Positions 8,463 through 15,556 of a DNA stretch of 64,000 nt are shown here, piece by piece. The notes beneath the pieces were generated by a model. It searched no databases, had not been told where the DNA came from, and saw only the letters and a program-made list of their open reading frames with translations. The stretch covers positions 1 through 64,000 of the forward strand of contig NZ_NVWY01000006.1 of NCBI RefSeq assembly GCF_002733835.1, given 5' to 3'. Positions within the stretch are counted from its first letter, which is position 1. Every line of letters begins with the position of its first letter. Both the position numbers and the translations under genes were made by a program. Source of the DNA: Alcanivorax sp. GTDB taxonomy: Bacteria > Pseudomonadota > Gammaproteobacteria > Pseudomonadales > Alcanivoracaceae.

Positions 8463-8795
8463 TTACTCGGAATCCAGGCGGAAGCTGTGCTCGCAATCCA
8501 GGCATTCCAGATTGTCGAGATAGGTGTCATCGAGCTTGGCTCCCAGCGCAGCGCCGGCTTCACCGCCGGCGACTCCTCCGGCCAGGCCGCCAAGCACGGC
8601 ACCGGCGATGCCGCCAATAGCTGATCCAGCAGGCCCAAACGCCATGCCAACGGTAGCCCCTACGCGAGCTCCGCTAGTCGCCATGGCAACGCCGCTGGCG
8701 GCACCAGCAACAGTGCCGACAGAACCGCCAACCTTGCGGCCATTTTGCAAGGCGACGACCCGGATAGAGCGGCAGGACGGACATTGAATGATCAT
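8463..8795 (-). CDS. zinc-ribbon/glycine-zipper hypothetical protein
   Basis: A 110-residue protein with an unusual layout: an N-terminal CPSC pair (MIIQCPSCRSIRV), a central ~65-residue Gly/Ala-rich stretch with glycine-zipper spacing (GPAGSAIGGIAGAVLGGLAG), and a C-terminal CLDC pair (NLECLDCEHSF). The two CxxC pairs could form one zinc ribbon closing around a membrane-inserted hairpin. The ATG at 8795 has a GGAGGC ribosome binding site; the frame to 8828 lacks one. First gene of the minus-strand mobile-element block. Similar small proteins occur in ICE modules; function unknown. Confidence 0.6.
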   Translation of the reverse strand: MIIQCPSCRSIRVVALQNGRKVGGSVGTVAGAASGVAMATSGARVGATVGMAFGPAGSAIGGIAGAVLGGLAGGVAGGEAGAALGAKLDDTYLDNLECLDCEHSFRLDSE

Positions 8796-9070
8796 GAAGC
8801 CTCCATGAAGTGGGACCAGGAAGGCCATTCCTTCCTGGCTTCATGGGGGTGATATGTGGGTAAAAAAAACTGGAATCGAGCATGTGAACTTGCAAGCAAG
8901 AGTGAAAACCTAGAATTTAACCACGGTAGTTTAATTTTTCTTATATTCGTGCTGTTAGTCGAAAACCAAGCCTATTGAAATTTGTGACATGTTGTCGTGT
9001 CATAGAACCTAACGGTTGTAGATACTCGGCATCTGTAGATGAAATAGCCGTTATACAGATTACTAGCTAG
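8796..9070. other. AT-rich intergenic region between divergent gene blocks
   Basis: No gene is supported. It separates the minus-strand mobile-element module from plus-strand AT-rich genes and must carry promoters for both. The one regular feature I see is an imperfectly centred dyad, TGACA-N8-TGTCA at 8985-9002, which could be an operator. No attachment-site repeat is recognisable. Confidence 0.4.
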
Positions 9071-10165
9071 GTGCTTTGTGTGTCAGAAGATCAAATTAAA
9101 AACATAGAGAATCGTCCGAAGGAGCTCGAAAACCTTCCTTTCTATAAAAATCTACCACTGATGCCAATCAGAATTGATGTCGAGGGGGCTATTGGTGACT
9201 TTTTGAACTACGACATATTTCAGCTCGACGGAGTTCAACCACTAGAGAAAAGACATGTTGAAGCTAATAACGGATTGATAGGTGTCAATGCATCTCAGGA
9301 GTCGATTGAAATATATAAAAAAGAGCGTGTTAATTTTCAGCTTATATATGTTGTCATTAATGCCTATGGCTTCAGAGATGAAAATGGCGAGTTAGTAGGT
9401 AAGCCCTACCGTATTTCGTTAATGCCAGCTAGCAAAAGAGGGGCGATTTCCTCTGTCCCGCCGGAATGGGTAGAGAATATCGATCTTGAGCGAATGGGTG
9501 GAGTTCCAAAACTGTATAAAGGGTTTAATCCGTTTCGAGGTGCGTTTGGTTTACATATGTTAGGCATGCACGATTACTCGGATATTGAGTCGGACATGCT
9601 GGGTTTTGTTCATAGCGTATATGCACTAGCCGACAAGTTCGAACACAGTGAGGTGCTTCTGCCAGGAATCCCGAAGCTGCAAGGCCATGGCCAAGTCCTG
9701 AAAGACTATAAGAAATATAGAAATAACTGGTATTTTAAGAGTTTTAGAAAGCTGAAGCCTAAAAAAATATGGGGCTGTGATTCGCCCATTGAATTGTTTC
9801 TCTTGCATGCGATGGATTCTATCGGATTGAACCCTGAGCTACAAACAATTATCTGCGAGGATGGGTTTACAGTTCCTGGCTTTCATAAGCTTTGGGAGAA
9901 TCTAAAATCTCGGAAGCGTCTGAAAAGTATTACTGATGCTGATTTTTATTTTCCGGATAAGAGGCTGGCTGTATTTTGTGATTCGGTCGCCCACCATTCA
10001 TCGCCAGAAGCCAAGAAGAAAGATCGAGAAATTGATGAGAAACTGAATAAAATAGGAATCCAGAGCCTGCGGATTTGTGGCACTGATATTGCGAGATCGC
10101 CAATGGAATCTGCACGGATTGTTGAATCTGAGTTAAGGAATCAATATAAGGACTTGGTGAGATGA
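9071..10165 (+). CDS. hypothetical protein with C-terminal Vsr/DUF559-like nuclease domain
   Basis: A 364-residue protein in AT-rich sequence. The C-terminal ~130 residues look like a Vsr/DUF559-type PD-(D/E)XK nuclease: CDSPIELFLLHAM (catalytic-type Glu), then ITDADFYFPDKRLAVFCD with the metal-binding Asp, HHSSPEAKKKDREID, and LRICGTDIARSP as the closing strand. The N-terminal 230 residues match nothing I recognise. Start is uncertain: GTG at 9071 and an in-frame GTG at 9080 are both poorly served by ribosome binding sites. It lies 257 bases upstream of hamA on the same strand, so it may be an independent defence gene or an accessory of Hachiman; the gap argues for its own transcription unit. 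Confidence 0.65.
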   Translation: MLCVSEDQIKNIENRPKELENLPFYKNLPLMPIRIDVEGAIGDFLNYDIFQLDGVQPLEKRHVEANNGLIGVNASQESIEIYKKERVNFQLIYVVINAYGFRDENGELVGKPYRISLMPASKRGAISSVPPEWVENIDLERMGGVPKLYKGFNPFRGAFGLHMLGMHDYSDIESDMLGFVHSVYALADKFEHSEVLLPGIPKLQGHGQVLKDYKKYRNNWYFKSFRKLKPKKIWGCDSPIELFLLHAMDSIGLNPELQTIICEDGFTVPGFHKLWENLKSRKRLKSITDADFYFPDKRLAVFCDSVAHHSSPEAKKKDREIDEKLNKIGIQSLRICGTDIARSPMESARIVESELRNQYKDLVR

Positions 10166-10422
10166 ATGGGGTTATTAAAATCTGTGCTAAAGCACCGGGG
10201 TAGAGGGGGTAGAATTATTGGTAATAATTAATCTTTAAACGAGATGGTCTTTGCCAAGACTTGGCCGAATTGATGAGGTTGATGGGCCGCTGACATGATT
10301 GAAGGATGATTTAGGAAAGAATCAATCCGGACGAGAACCAATAATTTCTGGCTATATTGGTTTTTAGGTCAGGCGTGAAGCTGCGCAGGGAGAATATGGA
10401 AATGGATAATAAAAGGGAATAA
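10166..10422. other. AT-rich upstream region of hamAB
   Basis: No coding signal. It probably contains the hamAB promoter, but no clear -35/-10 pair stands out. It ends in AAAGGGAATAA directly before the hamA ATG, a good ribosome binding site. Confidence 0.4.
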
Positions 10423-11292
10423 ATGGAACATCCAGACGATTTTTTAAAAGTTATTTTTCATGAGTTCAGTGGAACCGGGGATGATTTAGCTCTCTGTGCA
10501 GGATTTGAACGTGGGGAATGGAGGAATGACCAGTTAGCAGACCACATGATGGAGTGGCTGCCCGAGTTCGCATTGGATTATTCAGAGTTGAGCGATATAG
10601 GTCACGCTAATGCATTGAGGATGACGAAAAAGGCAGCAAAAATTGTTTATCAAACAGAAAAATACGGCTTAAGGGGAGAGTTTGGTGAGATTTTGCTGCA
10701 TATAGCTATTCGTCAAGTTTATGAAACGCTGCCTGCTGTCAGCAAGATTTATTATAAAAGCGCAGTTAATGAAACAGTAAAGGGATTTGATGCTGTGCAT
10801 GTTGTCAGGAAAGATGGTGATCTTGAGCTGTGGATAGGTGAGACTAAGTTCTATGAAAATATAACCAGGGCTGTTTATGATGTTTCTAAAGAGGTTGTTG
10901 ACCATTTGGAAACTGATTACTTGAGGTCAGAGTTTATTCTCATAAAAAATAAAATTGACCCCGCTTGGCCAGAGGCTGAAGAACTTAGTAAGTTGTTGCA
11001 TGAGAATACATCTCTGGATTCTGTTTTCAATCAAGCGTGCATTCCGATACTGCTTACTTATGATAGCGATGTTGTCGGAGTTAGCGAGAGTGACAACGAG
11101 GAGTACAGAGAGAAAATTAAAGTCGAGATGAGAGATGCCTATGCTAACTTAAGAAGGAAAATAAATCATGAATATGAGAAAAGGTTCAATCAATATTTTC
11201 CTCTTGTTGTTCATGTTATCTTTGTCCCATTAAAAGAAAAAAAACAGCTTATAGCAGCTCTTGATGCACGACTTAAGGCATTGCAACTATGA
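10423..11292 (+). CDS. hamA: HamA, Hachiman anti-phage nuclease effector (DUF1837)
   Basis: The 289-residue product matches HamA, the DUF1837 effector of the Hachiman defence system. The PD-(D/E)XK-type core is visible: GEFGEILLHIA (Glu ~86-89), GFDAVHVV (Asp 123) and WIGETKF (Glu 140, Lys 142). In characterised Hachiman systems HamA is held inactive in a complex with the HamB helicase and is released to degrade DNA when HamB senses abnormal DNA, causing abortive infection. The stop overlaps the hamB start (ATGA at 11289-11292), so the two are translationally coupled. Ribosome binding site AAAGGGAATAA. AT-rich compared with the core genes to the right, consistent with acquisition. Confidence 0.9.
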   Translation: MEHPDDFLKVIFHEFSGTGDDLALCAGFERGEWRNDQLADHMMEWLPEFALDYSELSDIGHANALRMTKKAAKIVYQTEKYGLRGEFGEILLHIAIRQVYETLPAVSKIYYKSAVNETVKGFDAVHVVRKDGDLELWIGETKFYENITRAVYDVSKEVVDHLETDYLRSEFILIKNKIDPAWPEAEELSKLLHENTSLDSVFNQACIPILLTYDSDVVGVSESDNEEYREKIKVEMRDAYANLRRKINHEYEKRFNQYFPLVVHVIFVPLKEKKQLIAALDARLKALQL

Positions 11293-13436
11293 TAAATATT
11301 TCTGCTATTCGTGAAAAGCTAAAATCAGAAACCTGGACAAAAGATCCCTTCGTTATTCTCTCAGAAATAGCGAATGTTTGTTCTTCTAGTATCGATTTAG
11401 GCCGTGATCTGGTGATTCGAGCTCTTGAGGGGCAGGATTTCCTCGATCAAGAATATAGAAATATACTTAATGATTTGACGATGCAGGTGGGCCTCTACCC
11501 ATATGTTTCAGATCTTGAGGAACTTTCTTTAAGAAATGCACTGATGCATGCCGCTCATCGGGCTGATGGGGTAATGGGCGAGTATGTTTTGCATAGGTCG
11601 CAAGCTCGCGTATTGAACTGGCTAATGTCAGGAGCTTCTGTGATCTTGAGCGCGCCTACTTCTTTTGGAAAAAGTCTTCTAATCGACATAATTATATCAG
11701 CAAAAAGATTTGATAATGTCGTATTGATAGTACCAACTTTGGCGTTGGTAGAAGAAACTAGGCGACGAATGTCAAGATTCGTCGATGAGTATTCGATAGT
11801 CACTTCTAGTAACCAAAAAATAGCTGATAAAAATATATTTGTTCTCACCCAAGAGCGTTATCTCTCTTTAGAAAATGATATCCCAAAAATTGATTTTTTT
11901 GTGATTGATGAATTCTATAAGCTTTCTATATCAAGTGATGGAGGTCGTTCGACTCTGCTAAATCAGGCTTTCCTGCGATTATCCAATACCGGGGCGCAGT
12001 TCTATATGTTGGGCCCTTCAATTAAGTCAATACCAGCTATTGTTAAAGAGAAGCTAAATTGCAAATTTCTCATTGAGGACTTTCAAACAGTAGCTGTTGA
12101 ACTTCATTTTCTTAGGAAAAAGCCAAATAAGGATGAAGCTCTAGCTAATCTTTTGGATGAAATTGACGGCCAAACGATGATTTATTGCCAGTCTCCCGCA
12201 AGTACAAGAAAGTTAATTAAATCTTATCTTGATATAAGAGAAGTGGAGATGACTCAAGATGGTGAACTTTTAGAGGCTGCGAGGTGGACCTCCGAGAATT
12301 ATCATGATGAGTGGTTAGTCTCTGTGGCTCTTCGGCATGGAATTGGAATTCATCATGGGCGCCTCCCTCGTGCGCTTGGGCGTTTTATGATCCGCGCTTT
12401 TGAGGAGGGTAAAATTAAAATACTCCTCTGTACTTCTACGCTGATTGAGGGAGTGAATACCTCTGCTAAAAATGTCGTGGTCTACGATAGTAAGCTTAAT
12501 AGAAGATCACTAGATTTCTTCACTTTTAGCAATATTAAAGGGCGATCTGGTCGTATGTTTCGTCATTTCATGGGGAATATATTTGTTTTTGATGCTCCCC
12601 CTGAAGAAGAACTTCCCTTTGTGGATATGCCTGCCATAAACCCAGGAGAGAACACGCCAAGCAGTCTTCTGATTAATCTTTCAGAAATGGATGTTCCGCC
12701 GACACTTCGAGAAAAAGTTGACTCATTGTTAAGGCAAAAACTCCTTCCTGTTGAGCTTCTAAAACAACATTCAGGCATTGAGCCTGAGTATTTATTGGAT
12801 ACCGCTAAGGCACTGATTTCTTTAGAGGTTAAAGATTTGGAGCGCTATGTATGGGCTTCAAGGCCAGTGTATGATGACATCAAACTTACGTCTGATCTGA
12901 TTTGGACGCAATTAGGTGGGGCGGCAGCAGCTAGGCAGAGTTCTATGCGAAGTGCAAGCATGATGACATTCTGGATATGGCGTCTTTACTCTTCGCGCAA
13001 TGTGCCTCTATTTAGAAGAGAAATGATAATAAGCCAAATAGAGCGGAATACTTCGCCTGACGAAGCGGTAGAGAATGTGCTTGCCTTCTTGAGAGGCTGG
13101 GCATCGTTTAATTATCCTAAGTATCTTGCTGCGCTAAATGATGTCGTCAATCATGTTTTGCAATTGAAGGGCTTGTCAGGATGTAATTATTTACCTTTTG
13201 CTATGATAATAGAGCACTTATTTCAACCATCATCTTTTTCCGCACTTGAAGAGTATGGCCTGCCGACAGAAATTTCGGAAAAGCTCTTGAATGGAAGGGT
13301 TTTTAACAGGGACGATTCATTAGATGTGGTCGTGAACAATTTGCGAAACCGAAAGCTTGATCGTTTTGGTGATGGAATCTTTGAAAAGAGGGTCATTGAA
13401 GATTTTCAGCGGGGTATTGGTGCGAAGATCAGCTAG
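11289..13436 (+). CDS. hamB: HamB, Hachiman SF2 helicase
   Basis: A 715-residue superfamily 2 helicase, partner of HamA. Q-motif-like HRSQARVLNWL (~102-112), Walker A APTSFGKS (122-129), Walker B IDEFY (206-210), motif V CTSTLIEGVN (381-390) and motif VI KGRSGR (417-422) are all present, so the ATPase looks intact. The ~290 residues after the helicase core are helical and typical of HamB. In studied systems HamB surveys DNA ends or damage and licenses the HamA nuclease. It overlaps hamA by four bases. No frameshift or internal stop is seen, so this Hachiman locus appears complete. Confidence 0.9.
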   Translation: MINISAIREKLKSETWTKDPFVILSEIANVCSSSIDLGRDLVIRALEGQDFLDQEYRNILNDLTMQVGLYPYVSDLEELSLRNALMHAAHRADGVMGEYVLHRSQARVLNWLMSGASVILSAPTSFGKSLLIDIIISAKRFDNVVLIVPTLALVEETRRRMSRFVDEYSIVTSSNQKIADKNIFVLTQERYLSLENDIPKIDFFVIDEFYKLSISSDGGRSTLLNQAFLRLSNTGAQFYMLGPSIKSIPAIVKEKLNCKFLIEDFQTVAVELHFLRKKPNKDEALANLLDEIDGQTMIYCQSPASTRKLIKSYLDIREVEMTQDGELLEAARWTSENYHDEWLVSVALRHGIGIHHGRLPRALGRFMIRAFEEGKIKILLCTSTLIEGVNTSAKNVVVYDSKLNRRSLDFFTFSNIKGRSGRMFRHFMGNIFVFDAPPEEELPFVDMPAINPGENTPSSLLINLSEMDVPPTLREKVDSLLRQKLLPVELLKQHSGIEPEYLLDTAKALISLEVKDLERYVWASRPVYDDIKLTSDLIWTQLGGAAAARQSSMRSASMMTFWIWRLYSSRNVPLFRREMIISQIERNTSPDEAVENVLAFLRGWASFNYPKYLAALNDVVNHVLQLKGLSGCNYLPFAMIIEHLFQPSSFSALEEYGLPTEISEKLLNGRVFNRDDSLDVVVNNLRNRKLDRFGDGIFEKRVIEDFQRGIGAKIS

Positions 13437-13495
13437 TTGATCGCAGCAATCTGACAAAATGTCCGCAGAGCGCGGCGTCAATTCAGGTGGTTGGC

Positions 13496-13810
13496 ATGGA
13501 AAGTAATGTTATAGAAGGCATTGTGGTTGGTGCCTCTGGTGGCGCAATTGCTGGGCTCACAGTCTACGGGGTCAAATACCTGCATGAAATGGTCCGTGAA
13601 GTATTTGAAATGAGAAGAGTCAACGTATGGCTCCAAGGGAATTCAGTAGGCGGAAAGTGGCGTAGCACTAGGGTAATTGCGAGCTGGACTAATCTTACTG
13701 AAGATAGAGTTCAGTATTTGTGTAGCAAGAGCAAAAAAATAAAGCTTTCGACAGGGGTAAACGAAGGTTTGTGGGGGCACCGTGATTCAATAAATATTAC
13801 GGACTGCTAG
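13496..13810 (+). CDS. small membrane-anchored protein with short winged-helix-like C-terminus
   Basis: A 104-residue protein. Residues ~6-30 (IEGIVVGASGGAIAGLTVYG) form one membrane segment with glycine spacing. The C-terminal half, with ASWTNLTEDRVQYLCSKS and KIKLSTGVNEGLWGH, resembles a small conserved winged-helix-like unit that I have seen in uncharacterised bacterial proteins but cannot name. The ATG at 13496 is preferred over the GTG at 13487 because AGGTGG lies 6 bases upstream. It sits 59 bases after hamB, so it could be co-transcribed, but it is not a known Hachiman component. Confidence 0.5.
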   Translation: MESNVIEGIVVGASGGAIAGLTVYGVKYLHEMVREVFEMRRVNVWLQGNSVGGKWRSTRVIASWTNLTEDRVQYLCSKSKKIKLSTGVNEGLWGHRDSINITDC

Positions 13811-14102
13811 GCATTAAATGCAGATTTGGCTTCGGCTACCAATTAACCATTTTACTGGTATATTTTACACCCCTGATAAAAGTGTAGGAAATAGCGTCTA
13901 AACTATCGTGTTAAAGACAGATGGCCTTTTTATCCATATGTCAGATACCTTTGTATTATTGGTGTTTATCAATAAACCTATTCTTTGACTATTTTTCTTG
14001 TAAATCTTTGATCTCTGATGTATCGATTTATCTGCCATTAAGAAAATTCGATCTATATTTAAAATTCGAATTTGTAATAGGGATTCGATCAACAGGGAGC
14101 TT
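13811..14102. other. AT-rich gap between convergent genes
   Basis: Nearly 300 bases of strongly AT-rich DNA between the small membrane-protein gene and the convergent BASS transporter gene. No coding frame with a convincing start is seen on either strand. It contains a perfect 12-base palindrome AAATTCGAATTT at about 14062-14073 but no clear terminator. It may mark the right edge of the defence island. Confidence 0.4.
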
Positions 14103-15023
14103 TCAATCTCGTGCCAGGATCTTGGCTGCAATAGGTGAGGTGATCATCTGAATCACTGCAAAAAAAGCGGCTGGGATCGCTATTTCAGAGGGTAATCCGG
14201 ATGCGGCTACAAAAGCAGCTGCGATGCTGAATTCTTTTTTACTTACAGTAAAAATATATGTAATGACTTCTTTTCGGTCAATGGTTATCAATCGTGATGC
14301 CATTCCTACTAGATAACCAATCAGGTTCAGCAATAAGGCTGCGCCAGCAATCACAAAAGCGTACCAGCCATAGCCAATGATAGTCTCTGCGTTGGGGCCG
14401 ACTACGGCTAGCAATATCAAAAGATATATAATTGATCCAAGCCCGGCATAAGCGGAATCATGTCGTCCAAAGAACGTAGGAAATCCTGTGCGTAAGCTCA
14501 CACCTATGATAGTTGGGATGAGAACAATCAAGACCAGTTCGAGAATGATCGAACCGAGCGGGACTTCCAGTTTTATGCCTGTAAGCCATAGAAAAAGGAA
14601 AGGAACTATAAAAGGGGATAGCGCAGTGTTAACTGCATTAAAAACGGCAGCAAGGGCAATATTGCCTCGTGCCATCAGTACGAGGAGAGGGGACGATACA
14701 TCTGTTGGCAGTGTGCCAAGTAAAGTCTGGCCTGCTGCCAGTGAACCGCTCCCAAAGAAGAGGCGACCCGTTAGCAACCCGGCAATCGACATTGGACCAT
14801 AAACCAGGATCAGTGCCAAAAACTGCCTGGATGGTTTACGAAGTACCAATCGCACATCATGGGCGTCGAACGTCAGGCTGATAACAAGCATTAACAATGC
14901 AAGTAATGGTCCTATGAATGATGCAAAGAAATTCCCAGTCTCCGGTATTATTAATCCCAGTCCAGCTGCAACGATGACAAACCATACGAGGTGAGACTCA
15001 ACGAAAGAGATTAGTCGGCTCAT
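14103..15023 (-). CDS. bile acid:sodium symporter (BASS) family transporter
   Basis: A 306-residue integral membrane protein with about ten hydrophobic segments. It fits the BASS/SBF family: a GPLLALLMLVISLTFD segment early, a TLLGTLPTDVSSPLLVLMA region around the family substrate/sodium site, and VSKKEFSIAAAFVA near the C-terminus, equivalent to the conserved second crossover helix. Members import organic anions such as bile acids or pantoate with sodium; the substrate here cannot be read from sequence. The ATG at 15023 (MSRLISF) is chosen over 15038. It is downstream of, and separated by a hairpin from, the metal operon on the same strand, so is probably independently transcribed. Confidence 0.75.
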   Translation of the reverse strand: MSRLISFVESHLVWFVIVAAGLGLIIPETGNFFASFIGPLLALLMLVISLTFDAHDVRLVLRKPSRQFLALILVYGPMSIAGLLTGRLFFGSGSLAAGQTLLGTLPTDVSSPLLVLMARGNIALAAVFNAVNTALSPFIVPFLFLWLTGIKLEVPLGSIILELVLIVLIPTIIGVSLRTGFPTFFGRHDSAYAGLGSIIYLLILLAVVGPNAETIIGYGWYAFVIAGAALLLNLIGYLVGMASRLITIDRKEVITYIFTVSKKEFSIAAAFVAASGLPSEIAIPAAFFAVIQMITSPIAAKILARD

Positions 15024-15171
15024 ATTTCCAAGTTCCAATTGATGGTTTTTAACCGATGGCGGCGGGGCATTATCAGGTAATTTTTTTGAGCTGTTTTAGA
15101 TGATTTCTGAGAGGGGGAGGCCCGCCATAGCCCCTTGAACTGAGCGTTTTGGCGGGCGGATCATAACATTA

Positions 15172-15193
15172 AGCGCCGATTGGCATCGGCGCT
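15172..15193 (-). terminator. hairpin at the end of the metal-resistance operon
   Basis: Perfect 9-bp stem AGCGCCGAT/ATCGGCGCT with a TGGC loop, eight bases past the PII-like gene stop on the minus strand. The downstream tract (TAATGTT) is only moderately T-rich, so termination may be incomplete. Confidence 0.6.
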
Positions 15194-15200
15194 CATTCTT

Positions 15201-15542
15201 TCAGACTACAGAATCATCCTCTGCGCCATCCTCGATCCTGATGGCGCGATTGACGTCACTGACGAAGACGCGGCCATCACCACGCAGGCCCGTGTGGGCC
15301 TCGGACTTGAAGGCCTGTACAACCTCGTCCACGTATTGATCGTGGCAAACCACCTCAACTTTAACGTGTTTGACGAAGTCGGCGGCACCGTCAATCGGAT
15401 TTGCCGCGCTGGTATGCACCTTACTGCGCCCAAAACCGCGCACTTCCGACACGCTCATGCCGGTAACGCCATCGATCCGATGCAGGGCTAGTGTTACCGC
15501 TTCCACCTTGTGGAGCTTGATGTAGGCTTTTATCTCTTGCAT
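15201..15542 (-). CDS. PII-like signalling protein of metal-efflux operon
   Basis: A 113-residue member of the PII superfamily, of the kind encoded with CusA/CzcA pumps. The ferredoxin-like fold is recognisable: MQEIKAYIKLHKVEAVTLAL, GMSVSEVRGFGRSK, then HVKVEVVCHDQYVDEVVQA and GDGRVFVSDVNRAIRI. The stretch between Gly-rich GFGR and the VEVV strand differs from GlnB/GlnK and lacks their uridylylated Tyr51 signature, so nitrogen signalling is unlikely. Its partner is probably the RND pump encoded 14 bases upstream; known relatives have been suggested to sense nucleotides or metals, but the role is not settled. Confidence 0.8.
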   Translation of the reverse strand: MQEIKAYIKLHKVEAVTLALHRIDGVTGMSVSEVRGFGRSKVHTSAANPIDGAADFVKHVKVEVVCHDQYVDEVVQAFKSEAHTGLRGDGRVFVSDVNRAIRIEDGAEDDSVV

Positions 15543-15556
15543 GTGACTATCTCCAG

